Shown: piece by piece, positions 23,301 through 34,779 of the stretch | Numbering within the stretch: the first letter of the stretch is position 1 | Layout: every line of letters begins with the position of its first letter | Origin: Phallusia mammillata | Taxonomy: Eukaryota > Chordata > Ascidiacea > Phlebobranchia > Ascidiidae | Direction of reading: 5' to 3' | Assembly (NCBI GenBank): GCA_003260075.1 | Contig: QLIY01000255.1 | Coordinates: 62,001 to 126,000 of the forward strand | Length of the DNA stretch: 64,000 bases | Notes under the pieces: model-generated | What the model saw: only the letters and a program-made list of their open reading frames with translations | The model's database searches: none | What the model was told of the DNA's origin: nothing | Made by a program: the position numbers and the translations under genes

Positions 23301-26300
23301 TGCCAATGTCTTAAAAACCTAGCCTAGATGCACAAAACGCTCTGTCTCTACTTGCTTTTGATATCAGCTAGTATAAACCTATATTTCTCTTAAAAATGTT
23401 GGCACGCGAAGTCATTTCCACATGGAAATAATAAGTGAATTGGCACGCGTCGCTTAAAAGGTTTGCCGACCCCTGAAGTACAGTACAACTCGAAAAAATA
23501 AATGAAAATTTTCGATGCACAAAAACCAAATAATAAAAAACGTTTGAAAGCGTTTATACAAATCATTGTCATGTTTAGGGATATAAAAGCTAGCTAAGGC
23601 GGGTGTCTATTTTTGGTTTTTGCTTTAATGTCAGATAAGTTATTATTTCAGTTCAAAACATATTCAGAAAAGCTGAGTCGATATTAAAATATGCTTCATT
23701 TTGGGTAACAAATCTGAAATATTAACAAATAAATGTTAAAACCGACAGGACACCAATGTGTCTGTGTTCACCAGACCGGAACAAACCACGTGGGTGGGGT
23801 AGACAATTTTACGTGGGCAAGAATTTGTGACTCAAAAATAATACCTGGAAAATTTGAAATTACGTGAAGTCAAGCTTAAATACAGTTTGGAGTGACTAAT
23901 ATGCAGGGTGAGCCTAAGGGGCAACCACCGGGTCAAAAATATGACATTCTCCTAACCAAACGAAGACCGTCATAGGATCATTACTACCTGAATAATTTTG
24001 TCCCCATATTTTTTTAACTGACAAATCGAATATTATAGCCGAATCGGTCTGCAATTTTAAACCAGCGTACGATTCTAATATAATTTTAAGTATTGTTTAG
24101 TTTTGGCAACCTATAGGCTACCCTATTTATATGCATCACGATTTCAATGCAGACTATACTTCTGTTTCTTTTCGTTCAGAAGCATTAACATTAACACAGC
24201 TTGAGGTCCGAAATGAGGTCAACAATTTTCATGGTAAACAAATGATTGCCAAAATGCTTTCACCTAAACTTTGGGCTTTTAATTTACCCAGAAGAACACA
24301 CTGATGCAATGCAGACAACCATAGGAAGAAACAACGTTAGTGATACATCAAGCTTTACTACTACAGACCAAGTTATTGACGAAACGTCACCGAACTTGAC
24401 CACAACAAAACCAGAACTTGTCACAGAAGTGATTACAGAAGTGACTACCAAAGCAGTTAAAAAAGGTAAAAATTTGACAACAGAAGGATGTTTTTGCAAT
24501 GGGGCCAACAATGTACATCTCAAAGAAATGATTCCCTAAAATGCATTTACCTAAAGTTTGGGATTTAATTTGCACAGAAAACCACACTGTCGCGATTCAG
24601 ACAACCACAGAAATCCCCCCCCCCCTCAAAGAAATGATTCCCTAAAATGCATTTACCTAAAGTTTGGGATTTGAATTGCACAGAAAACCACACTGTCGCG
24701 ATTCAGACAACCATTAAAACAAACAACGTCAGTGATTCACGGAACTTCACTGCAACAGAGCAAGTCATCAATAAAACGTCGCCGAACTTGACTACAACAA
24801 AACCAGGGCTTGTCACAAAAGTGATTACAGAAGTGACCACGGAGGCAGTTAAAAAGGGTGAGAGAAAATTTAACTGTGAAGTGGTTTTGAAAGCCAAACT
24901 TATACGCAAGAAAGAGAGTTTGCAATAGGGTTGTAGGTCGGGCGGGTTGGGGCTTTTTAGCTTGAATAAAACGGGTTGATTCAGGCATGAATTTACAGAC
25001 GACATCAATTGTCCGCAATTTCAATAATCTTAATGTCTAATACTCTAATAAATAATCAGTTTCTTTTAGGTACTAATTGTAGGCATGCTTCCCACTCTGG
25101 TTTGAAAGTTATATAGGTTGGACTTGGCCAGTTTTTTGTGTTTTTAGACGTTTTGAAAGCTGAATGTAAGAAAGTGGAAATCTCTCCGCAATCGTTAGAA
25201 TACACAATGTCCTTTATGACCTGAAATTTGCTGTCTCTCTTTCTAAAGTTGAAAAACATACACTTTCAATAATTTCTTCGCTAAATGTGTAATATCGTGG
25301 TTACCAATTTCGTTTTGCGTTGTTACTCAACCCTAAGTCAGCTTATTTCCTTACTTATGTTTAGCTCAGAAATTTGGTTTAAACTCAGTACCAGTGTGTA
25401 CTATCGTTGTGCAACTAATTTCTTACAATTTTCAGTTCCTATTGTGTATGTACCCGGACGTTTTACCTTTACCCAAGCACAGGAAGCATGCGAAAAAATG
25501 GGAACAACTATTGCATTTAAAGATGATTTGCAACACGCCTATGAAGCTGGATATGAAAGGCAAGTGTAATAGGAGGGCCAATGTAAACGAATAGTTAGGT
25601 CTGTGGAATGACTGTTTATGACTAAACGGTCAAAACTGGAATAAACAGTTTTGATGCAATACAAACATTTGAAAGACTAAATTTGTAAAGTTCAGCATTT
25701 TGCACCTAGTGTGGTGGTATAAGAACCACTATATTAGGAAATGTGGGATTACCCTGATAAATACGCCTAGAAATGACATGGCGAAACGTCAAATAAGTCA
25801 AATATAATTTAAAGTAGACAATTTGTACAAAGGATTAAAAAATATTGTTCGTGGCTAAGTATGGAAGATATATTTTGATGGTTTTAATTCCAGATGTATT
25901 TGGGGATGGTTGGGAGACCTCCATCAAGGATTTGTGATACAGAAGAGCGGAGCAAGAATGGGATGCGGGAGAGGAGCTTGGGGAGTCATTTACTCCAAAT
26001 CTTACATCGATGTTAACAGTGTGGAAAAGGGAGTCTACTGCAAAACCACACCAGGTGGGTTCCCAAGCTTCCAATAAACGATAATGCCACGTTGAAAGTG
26101 GTTCATATGCAGATAAGTACCAGGTGGTTTGCTGTGATTAAAAAAACGACCGAAACAGTGAAATGAAAGCTGTTGGAAAGTCTCATGCACATTTTGTAGG
26201 TTTGCCAGCTATTTTACTTCACTGTCCAACTTGACACTTATTTTTAGAGTCTATTTTGTCCAGAAAATGTGTTTATTGCATCGTATCTAATGTGCTATGG

Positions 26301-29300
26301 CTTATGCGAATACGTTCGAATCACCAACCTCATTTTAAAACGCCCAGAGGAGGGCGCTGCAACTTAGTTTTGAAAGACCTACGAGTATGTTTTCTTTATC
26401 TGGGGCAGGAACTTGGCCGCAAGGTCTGGCGCGCCTGACCCATATACAGACATAAAAAACCCTGATCGGGTCCCCGGGAGAGTCCTGGGTTTGAACCCCG
26501 TGAAAAAAATTTTTTTCTTTATCTGACAGACATGTTAATAACTCGTACAAACGAATCCTTAATACTAAACCTTTTACACAGACAAGCCCACACCAGAGCC
26601 AGCAGCGTTAGAAATGACTCAAAAATCGGTAAACTGGTGGGTTCGTTTGGATCCAGCAGATATTTACAACTTACGGAGTTTACTTGACTTCTCCTGGCAA
26701 AATCCAGTTACCAAGCAACCAGATGACACGTCGCCTAGCAACCTTCTCGGTTCAGTGCACGCAGTTTATCCTTGTTGCAATTTCTTCAACATAACTTGGC
26801 AGGCAGATGGAAAGGAAAATCGGACTTATGTTGCATTGAAAAGGTGAGTTTTGTTTCCAAAGGATACAACGCCCGAATGTTAAATGAAAGAAGGACTTTT
26901 CACTTTCACGGCCATAAAAATTGATTTGTGTACAAATTTTATATAAAATGCAATGTCTTAATAGAAATCTTACTTTTTTGCGTAATTTGTTTAAAATCGC
27001 CATTAGCAAAATAACACGATCCGAAGTTATATAACTAGCATAAAAGCATTAAGCCAACAAAATTAACAATGATAGCCTAGTCATCATTTCCCTAGAGGCC
27101 TGTTTCAAGAAAGCTAATGTGTGTCATTATTGGTAAACTGATTCTATTTCATTTTGAAATTTAAATTTTCACTTTCAGGTCGCTAGAAAGCATGAAGTAT
27201 CTCGCCGCCGAATATCGACGTCAATTTTCCGATGTTCAGATTTCAATTCTTCCGCATGTGGCAGCATCTTACGAAGCCATGATGCTGTATGGGGCAGCCA
27301 CTACCAACAGGTTGGATTTTAATGCTTGTGACGGAAATACTATAATGTTATGCGCACATGTCGAGACTATAAATGAATCATATTTTTTGTTTCATAATCC
27401 GCAAACCGTTGATCAATCTGAATCTTTATATTTGAGTTTTAAAGTCTCGTCAGTATGTTTTAAACATATGGGTTAATGTCGTGAATTAATAAGAAAACAA
27501 ATACTCAATATTAGTGCTAACAGGGTTTTGTCAGCATTCAAGACGCAAAAAGAACCCAAAAATTGCATTTAAATTCATGTGAATCAGTTGTTTCTCATGC
27601 ATGTAGGCTGCATTATGTATTAAACAACATAAACCTTTCAGTTTACCAGTAAAACAATGTTGAGAAGTACTGGTAAGTTAGGCTACTAGACGCTAAAATT
27701 CCAGACAATAAGGGTTATGTTGTTTAATACACAACACAGCCTACGTGCATGAGACACAACTGATTAAAATGAATTTAAAGGGAATTTTTTAAACATTATT
27801 TTCGGACACACATTTCACTTAAATTTTCCGCAAATCTCCGGGAAATTCCGGACGTCTGGCAACCCTACTCAATATAGCCTCAGCCAAAAAGGCAAATGAG
27901 AAAAGGACAGATATAGCCTTGAAACCCAGCTTTATCCAAAACCTAAATTGACTTTTGTCACGGCGAAGTTTAAAGCCTTATGTATTTCCACAGATCGCAA
28001 ATCATCGATGATCTTGTTGAAAAGGCTGCTACGGCTGGTCTTGATGGCGTCATAATAGACTACGAACCCCCAAAGGAATACACGCGCGAACACGCGATGG
28101 TTTACAGGTGGGAAAACACACTAAAACGTACTCCGTAGTAGTAGATGATATCAAAAGTTTGTTGAGGAAAAAGCTTAAGTCTGCAAGACCTGTGTCTGTA
28201 ATAATGAAATTACTCTTGCAACTAAGGAATTTTATTATTACGCAACATACACCAAATATGCATTCTTTGAGGGTTCGCATCCAACCGCATGAAAGGTGCA
28301 AAAATACCAGCTATGGCCAAACGAGCTTAAAAAAGAATGTATGGAAGTTTTTTTGGGCCTAATGCTTTTATAATCACAATCTCGCTAATACTACTCAGAA
28401 ACAAAGCGTCTGGCTAAAGACATTATTGCAAATTTAATACGAAATTGGACCGAAACTGTGAATTAACCGCGGTTTTGTATTTTCCAGGGACTTCATGAAC
28501 GAGCTTGACATTAAAATGAAAGCTCACAACATGGAGGTGGGAATGATGGTATCAGGTTGGGGGATTTTAAAGGTGAATGTTTTTTCTCGGACCCAAAAAT
28601 GATGCGTTGGCTGCTTGTCCAAATAATCAAAACGCTTTAGGCCCCCCCCCCCCATGGAGGTGGGAATGATGGTATCAGGTTGGGGGATTTTAAAGGTGAA
28701 TATTTTTTTTCTCAGACCCAAAGATGATGCGTTGGCTGCTTTTCCAAATAATTAAAACGATTTTTACAATGGTTCCCAATCTTTTTTAGCGAATTCCTCG
28801 CTTGACAATTCAATCATTTTTATTCCGCCCTTTATTATATACTACATAGTAGATGATAAAGTTTAGAAAGATCATTTCAAATTTGGTCTTTTATCAACTT
28901 CACAGGCACAAAGCTATAAGTATACTCCTCCCCCGGTTGGGAACCACTGGTTTATGTATTACGTTTCCAAACTCTTTATTTTCTAGCCCTCAAACCAATG
29001 TTAGCAAACATATGTGAAGTCACATGCAATTTATAGCAAATGATTTAATCAACCAAAACTGATTAACAGAAATGCCTTTTATTAATTTTTGTTCTCCTTT
29101 CAAAAAATGGAAGGAAGTAGTATTTTTATCATGTTTTTCTTGTAGTTTTACGACATATACAGCACTGTAAAATGTCGAATGATTGGCTCAATGGCAAGTA
29201 CCTACTCTGGTCGTGACGTGCAGAGAAATATAAACAACGTAGACGAGATGCTGCTCCACATTGCCACCCAGCGGTAAAGAAATTTTGTTTTTACGCCGGT

Positions 29301-29642
29301 TTAAAAAAATATGCCAACCAAAATAAAAAATTAAATAAACCCATCACTCAATAAAGCCTTCAAACTTTTATACAGAAAATGAGTTACTTTTTTAGCATTC
29401 AAGTATTTAAAAGAACATATGATTTCTATAGACTGCAAGTTGGTATTGGCTCAATGCATGATGAAGAAATGGCAAAACCACGACGAGACTTTGACTGGAC
29501 GCCGAATGAACTAAACGAGTTTCTTCAGCATTTAACTAAAGTTGACGTCCAACACTTACATATTTTCCCTGGTAATTGGGAAGCTATTAAATGGACTGAG
29601 GACTTCTTTATGAACTCGTTATTAGAGTTTGTCCGAACATAG
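20369..29642 (+). CDS. Type II membrane protein with Thr-rich stalk, Link domain and GH18-like glycosidase region (757 aa)
   Basis: Exons: 20369-20413, 21203-21431, 21956-22171, 22840-23058, 24292-24465, 24684-24857, 25436-25559, 25894-26054, 26582-26843, 27179-27310, 27994-28107, 28488-28572, 29146-29273, 29432-29642; total 2274 nt, in frame throughout. Two in-frame ATGs (20369, 20381) can start it. Residues 1-54 are polar, about 55-80 form one hydrophobic segment (LIAALSVVTLLVAVSIILYF), so the C-terminal part should face outside. Residues 92-352 are a Thr/Ser-rich stalk from four phase 1-1 exons in two duplicated pairs. Residues about 353-447 are a Link domain (GRFTFTQAQEACEKMG; then RCIWGWLGDLHQGFV and GVYCKT) with its four Cys, so hyaluronan or another glycan is a likely ligand. 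Residues about 450-757 contain AGLDGVIIDYEPPKEY, resembling the GH18 DxxDxDxE motif with the last D and E kept but the middle D replaced by Ile. The glycosidase call is an inference; substrate unknown. Intron 7 has a GC donor. Confidence 0.78.
22408..22665. mobile_element. hAT-type element in stalk intron
   Basis: CAGCGGTTTCCAACC and GGTTGGGAACCGCTG ends, 8-bp duplication CTGTAAGG. Inserted in unit 2 of the stalk exon duplication; unit 1 has the uninterrupted site near 21757-21770. Confidence 0.9.
23174..23475. mobile_element. hAT-type element with empty site in the sister copy
   Basis: CAGGGGTCGGCAA and TTTGCCGACCCCTG ends, 8-bp duplication AAGTACAG. In the paralogous unit the same place (22276-22283) reads AAGTAAAG once, with no insert. 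Confidence 0.93.
24246..24857 (+). repeat. Duplicated stalk exons B1 and B2
   Basis: Two 174-nt phase 1-1 exons (24292-24465, 24684-24857) encode related 58-residue Thr-rich modules (both carry PNLTTTKP and EVITEVTT-type sequence), with similar sequence just before each acceptor. This is a second round of stalk exon duplication in the same gene. Confidence 0.8.
24555..24614 (+). pseudogene. Truncated copy of stalk exon B2
   Basis: The acceptor and first ~34 nt of stalk exon B2 appear here, are cut by a C run at 24615-24625, and start again at 24626 leading into the complete exon (24684-24857). Confidence 0.6.
28653..28745 (+). pseudogene. Duplicated part of exon 12 of the Link/GH18-like gene
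   Basis: Repeats 28532-28640, including the end of the exon and its donor, just after a C run (28641-28652). It lacks the exon's acceptor, so it is not a usable exon. Most likely an allelic contig end. Confidence 0.6.
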
Positions 29643-29696
29643 GACAAATACTAGGCACATTTCTTTAAATTTTACCTGTACGTATGACCTACTAGG

Positions 29697-29884
29697 CAGT
29701 GGTGGGATTCAAACTTTTGTCAGTCGGTTCTATCACAAAATTCATATTTTTCAGTCGGTTCTGTACAACAATATTGCCAGTATCCATTTGCAGTAACCTG
29801 TAATGCTAACCGGTTCGCTGATCTTATAAAATTTCGTGAGACTGTTCTATAGAACCGGTGCGAACCGCCTAAATCCCACCACTG
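29697..29884. mobile_element. Short hAT-type element, CAGTGGTGGGATTCA family
   Basis: Inverted ends CAGTGGTGGGATT and AATCCCACCACTG. The interior carries CGGTTCTATCACAAAA-type motifs shared with 2564-2716, 39788-39940, 42721-42900, 50718-50889 and a fragment near 55467. Just 3' of the Link/GH18-like gene. Confidence 0.8.
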
Positions 29885-30460
29885 CTCAGAGGTAAGTAAC
29901 CTGCGGTCTAAGAAATAAAGGTTATTCGGCCCGCGAAGGCGTTTGGATTATGAAATATTTTAGTACAGTGCTGGGAAGCAATTCCATTTTTTTAAAGAAA
30001 TCAACGCACCCGGTGCTATTTGCAACCCGCGGTCTAATCATGGTAATGGTATTCAGCCTATAAGTGTTATTGTTGTACATCCCTTAGGCAATGCTGTTTT
30101 TAAAATCTTGCGAAAAAGTTCCTGTTACTAATGCTTCTATTTAATGCTATTTTACTGCTATACGTATTTACGTTTTTTGTATTTATATTACACTGTTATC
30201 GAAAAACAACAAACAATGATTATTATACACTGTTACTACTAGTTCATTGTTGTGTAAGAAAGCCTTCGCACTATTAGGTAATAATTACTCTTCTCTTGCA
30301 CTTTTTACTTGTTTTCCATTTTTTATTGTTTTTTTTTGGTGCCGACAAATACACTAAGTTTTCACTACGGGTGGCAGTTTTTCACGAAGTTAGTGTCGCC
30401 CGAAAGCATAAAATCACAAGTTACGAATTCAGGAAAAATTAAACTTTTAACGGTTTACAC

Positions 30461-31019
30461 CAGGGGTGTGCAACCTATGTTGCTGTGGGGCCAAATACGA
30501 TTGCCAAAATTAGCTCTCGGGCCGCACCTGCGTTTCACACAAGGTGATTTTTCTTTGTTGCTTACCAAATATGCTTAACTACCAGTTAAATTCGGATTTG
30601 ATTCTAGCCACATATTGCCAGATCACAGAAAAATAGCATCGGACGCATTAATCTTGCTCAAAAGTATATATTAGTTAAACTCGTTTGGCAGAACATTTGA
30701 AATCCAAGGGTCTCTGCGGGCCGCAAAACCTTTAATAAAGGGCCGCATTTGGCCCGCGGGCCGCAGGTTGCACACCTCTGACTTNATTTTTCTTTGTTGC
30801 TTACCAAATATGCTTAACTACCAGTTAAATTCGGATTTGATTCTAGCCACATATTGCCAGATCACAGAAAAATAGCATCGGACGCATTAATCTTGCTCAA
30901 AAGTATATATTAGTTAAACTCGTTTGGCAGAACATTTGAAATCCAAGGGTCTCTGCGGGCCGCAAAACCTTTAATAAAGGGCCGCATTTGGCCCGCGGGC
31001 CGCAGGTTGCACACCTCTG
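30461..31019. mobile_element. hAT-type element, partly duplicated around an N
   Basis: CAGGGGTGTGCAACC and GGTTGCACACCTCTG ends at 30461 and 30780. After ACTT and an N (30785), about 239 bp repeat almost exactly, ending at 31019. The flanks GTTTACAC and ACTTACAC are similar but not identical, a weak target duplication. Confidence 0.7.
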
Positions 31020-31212
31020 ACTTACACAATAAAACATCGTTTTCGGTGTTTGATCGCTTAGCTAAGCAGAAGTGATGAACTTCTGCATTCTTTCAATACA
31101 TGCAGCGGTGTGAGATACATATTGCTTTACTAAGTACAAGTTTAGTTTGTTGAGAATAATACACAAGCGTGTTATTATTTTGTTGTTGCTTAGAGTTGGG
31201 GTTAGGGTAGGG

Positions 31213-31544
31213 CAGGAGTGTCCAAAGTGCGGCCCGCGACGGCATTTCAAATGACATGCAGCTGTTGTTTAGAATTTTTATGCTTATGGCCCACTATAAT
31301 TTGAATTAGGGTTTTGGGTTGTGGCGACTTCACGCAAAAACTTTTCCATGTAACTTTATTTCCCCCCCCCCCAAATGACATGCAGCTGTTGTTTAGAATT
31401 TTTATGCTTATGGCCCACTTACATGGTGCTGGCGCAACAAAATCCCAAAATTTCCTTAAATTGTAAGTTATAATTGTCGGGTTAAAAACAAAATAACGTT
31501 GGCCCGCGGGCGTCTGCATCTAATAAAACGTTTGGACACCCCTG
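31213..31544. mobile_element. hAT-type element
   Basis: CAGGAGTGTCCAAA and TTTGGACACCCCTG ends. Flanks GGGTAGGG and GGTTAGGG match at seven of eight. It contains a C-run joint (about 31362-31373) with a repeated block. Confidence 0.75.
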
Positions 31545-32187
31545 GGTTAGGGTAACCATATTTGAGTGGAGAATTCCGTCATACCTTTTGTAGAACCGTG
31601 TATCCAAAACCGCACAGACAACAGAAAACGTAAACCGTTTAACTTTAAAACATCATTGTTCGCCGAAACAGCAATAAACCAAGCAGTCGGTTTTAAATAT
31701 TAACGTGAAGAGGCATTTGCCCCTTTGCTTTAATCACCCCAACAAGGAAAAAGCTACGCCCGAATTCAGAAAATGTCCGGACGTCTGGTAACCCTACATG
31801 TAAAAAGAGTTTCCATCGTGATCTTTGTACAGTACAGCTTTTTTGCAATGGTTGAAAACGCAGCGAAAAATCATGAAATTTGACATTACATAATTAAAAA
31901 CATGAGAGCGGATACAGTTTTGTTGAAAATATGAACTGTGACAAGAAAATGTGAAATGATATGTGTGATAAAATTACTGTTGCATAAGATTTCAAACACC
32001 TCACATCATTTGGCAGGAAAATAGTACATTTTTTACAGATTTTGTTCATAACAATGTATGTGGAATAAAAGCAACGCTGAAAAACCTCTAAAAACGCATA
32101 AAACAGCAGCCAAATGAATGAAACTTCCCACATGTATAACACCACACAATTGCCTACAACCCTTGACATTAAGCACATGTTGCGCCT

Positions 32188-34756
32188 TCATTCCTTTAAA
32201 ACATTTATAATTTCCTGAAAGGACAAGGCAAACCATTTGGATTTTTCCTTCACAGCTTTTCTTTGAACATTGGCTCCAAACCCAATAAAAGCATCCTTCA
32301 AAACAACATTTTGATTTTGGCAAAACAATTATTGCATTTAACAAAAACCAAGCAAATAACTTTACAGCAACAAATTGCATTCTTGAACAAATGTCTTTAA
32401 AGTTGAAAATATACCAAATGTTACTCTCCGTATTGAAGTATATTACAAAGCAGAAAATCTTATTAACAGAGAAAAAAAAATTAAAACTTACTGCTGGTGG
32501 ACAAGCTTCCATGTCAGTGACGCCATCTCCAATCATTACCAGTCTAAAATAAAGTAAAACACATATAAAAGCAATAAGAGCTGTTTTATATCATGTTGAA
32601 TAAAAGATGGCCGAGTGGTAGCACAACTGCTTTGTGTTCACAAGGTTGTGGGTTTCAATCCTATCTCAGTTGCTTGTGTTTTCTTGAGCAAGAAACTTAA
32701 AAGGCATTGCTTCAACCCAGTGGTTCCAGATGGGTTAAACTCACTTGCTCCAAAGTCACCAAAATCCAATAAAAAGTGATTTAAACAAACTTCCAATAAA
32801 AACAGGCAGCTCAGCGGCAGACTCATTGTGTGCATAATGCATTCAGGCATTGCCCACCCACACGAGATAAAAATGAAACAAATAATGAGCAGGAAAAAAG
32901 TGTTATTAGAAACTTCAGGCGTACAATTATAAAATATTCACCAAGCCAGAAAAAGCTATGGAACAATTAGACATTGTAAGCTGTGAAAATGAAGAGGACT
33001 TAGTTGGATTGTACCTATGGGGACAATGCATAATTTAAACAAATTCTGCACAGTGGAGACAAAACCACCCAAACAAAACAAGTACCTTTGATAGCCATGT
33101 TGTTTTTTAAGCTTTTCTACTACGACAGGTTTTCCACCTGATCTACTTGTTGGACATGTCTTATCAAAACCGGCAAATTCTCCTGCATGAACATAACAAA
33201 ATTGTTAGTTGTACTGTTAAATTTGTAGTTGTACTGTTAAATTTGTAGTTGTACTGTTAAATTTGTAGTTGTACTGTTAACTGGTACCATTTCTACAGCA
33301 ATAAAAATATCTATACTTTTTTATGTTAACAGCTTACTTCTATTCTTTAAACCTTACTCAAAAAGGTGTTCATAAAAGTGAATTATGGCTAACTACATGC
33401 AGAAAACAAACCAAAAATTCACATAAATTTCAAAATAACATTGATTGCAATCAATTGACAATTGTTTATGGAAAAAATAAACAATTTTTATTTGAAAAAT
33501 TTTAACAAGCACATTTAGACAGTTTTAGGAATTACGGCTGTTTAATAATTAGAATGTACAGAATTAAAAAATAAAACACAACTGCCAACCTTTCATAAAA
33601 AAACACGTCCAACAATTAGTGAATTGGCACACTTACCAGAGTAAAAATACTTTAATCTGTTAGCAAAAACATTTTCCTTAGGTATATCCAGCAAAGCAGC
33701 AACTGATTCAATAATTTCCATTATTCCTCCTGATACAAGGTACACATCACAGCCCTTGCTTCTCAAAAGATTCACAAATTCCCTGCAGGTAACACAATGC
33801 TTAAGAAAGTTGTTGCCTTTAATTGGAAATATATTCTTATTGACAAATTGTTAAAGCAAAATTATGTTAAGCTGCAGACAGTGCACACTGTTTCGACCTA
33901 CAAGGTTGCATCAGTGCAGCTGGTGACAAGAGATCAGCCGTGTTGCCTAGTGTAGCCATCTAACAGCACTCCAGTTTGTTGGGAGTACCAAGTTAAGACT
34001 CATGCCTCAACTATTTGGTGCGATGCCAAAACCAGGCTTACATCACAGAGGAAAATTTTTTGGTTTCATCATGCAGACTTTTGCAAAACAATGGTACCAA
34101 ACACTGCATGTATGGCATGCTACTGTATTTTACCTAACCTGAATAAATAAGCAAAAATATATCTTACTTTACACCAGGTGTGAGTAAGGGTGGGTGGCTT
34201 TCTAGAAATTTTTTGACAGTTTCACAGCTGGGGTTGATGATTTTCAGTCTTGCTTCAAATGATTCTTGAAAGGTGACGCTGCCTCCCATTGCTTGGTTTG
34301 TCCTGAAATAAAAAACAGAGATTTGAAACACAAATGCATTAAAATAAAAACTCCTTAAAGAACAAGAAATAAATAAATCATTGTTAGATATTTCACAAAA
34401 CCAACTAATATTTTGCATGCTTCTTCCTAGTCTGAATATATAAAGATGTCAAGTAGTTAAATAGATTTTGTTTCAGGGTCAAATATGTGGAATTATGCAT
34501 TTCACCAAAAAAAATTTGCAGCAATAAAACGGAACTTTGCAGCAATATTTACCATTTTACAAAGTTCTGTTCTACAGTACTAAATGCATGTGAAAAAACA
34601 CATTTAGTTTGAAACGCAAATTTACCATTCTTTTACTTGTTGTCCAACACCACAGTAAGTTGCAAGTGCATCAATTCCTTCATCTTCACACACTGTGCTA
34701 TCAACATCAAGACACACTGCATCTGCCTGCTTTAACACGTTTATAGTCCCCTGCAT
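32188..34756 (-). CDS. PSPH: Phosphoserine phosphatase
   Basis: Exons, 5' to 3': 34756-34626, 34302-34168, 33782-33637, 33182-33086, 32543-32492, 32295-32188; 669 nt, 222 residues, against 225 in the human enzyme. The enzyme removes phosphate from L-phosphoserine in the last step of serine synthesis, in the cytosol. HAD-family motifs are complete: ADAVCLDVDSTVCEDEG with the nucleophile Asp and acid Asp, VYLVSGGIMEIIE with the motif 2 Ser, the conserved Lys in the GGKP loop, and MIGDGVTDMEACPPADAF with the Mg-binding Asp pair. RAMGG-like NQAMGG of the cap region is also present. The start ATG lies inside the second copy of a 27-bp direct repeat. MQGTINVLKQADAV aligns in length with the human N-terminus, but an upstream exon spliced at 34740 or so cannot be ruled out. 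Intron 5 (between the last two exons) has a normal GT donor. Confidence 0.95.
32607..32880 (+). repeat. tRNA-derived SINE-like element in PSPH intron
   Basis: Starts with a tRNA-like head: GATGGCCGAGTGGTAGCAC (A box) and GGTTGTGGGTTTCAATCC (B box), then unrelated sequence. It differs from the 2962/38768 family. Cloverleaf stems are imperfect. Confidence 0.55.
33207..33280. repeat. 20-bp minisatellite, four units
   Basis: Four head-to-tail copies of a unit like GTAGTTGTACTGTTAAATTT, in PSPH intron 3. Units directly abut with no spacers. Confidence 0.9.
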
Positions 34757-34779
34757 CTGCCTGCTTTAACACGTTTATT
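34714..34779. repeat. 27-bp direct repeat at the PSPH start
   Basis: Two copies of a 27-bp unit (beginning CTGCATCTGCCTGC on the plus strand), about 34 bp apart. The copy at 34751 supplies the proposed PSPH start codon; in the other copy the same ATG triplet is out of frame. Confidence 0.75.

Larger units (their letters stand above)
21728..23560 (+). repeat. Tandem segmental duplication containing stalk exons A1 and A2
   Basis: Unit 1 (about 21728-22375) and unit 2 (about 22376-23560) align over upstream intron, exon (216 and 219 nt) and downstream intron. Unit 2 is longer because it contains two hAT elements (22408-22665 and 23174-23475). The corresponding places in unit 1 are uninterrupted. 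Exons are phase 1-1, so the copy adds 73 residues without disturbing the frame. Confidence 0.85.
29643..32187. other. Intergenic, repeat-rich, no gene seen
   Basis: Between the Link/GH18-like gene and PSPH (tail-to-tail). Holds three hAT-type elements and a degraded element with GTCCGGACGTCTGG near its right end (about 31549-31800). No exon chain is visible. Confidence 0.6.

Noticed and set aside
26460-26510. tRNA-like B box (GGGTTTGAACCCC)
   Set aside because: No A box or stems at the right distance. At most a repeat fragment.
32033-32536. Single 167-codon frame starting MIGDGVTDMEAC
   Set aside because: Only the first part is the PSPH exon. The rest is intron read-through; the true last exon is 32295-32188 in another frame.
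33207-33280. CRISPR-like array
   Set aside because: Units abut without unique spacers and the DNA is eukaryotic; it is a simple minisatellite.
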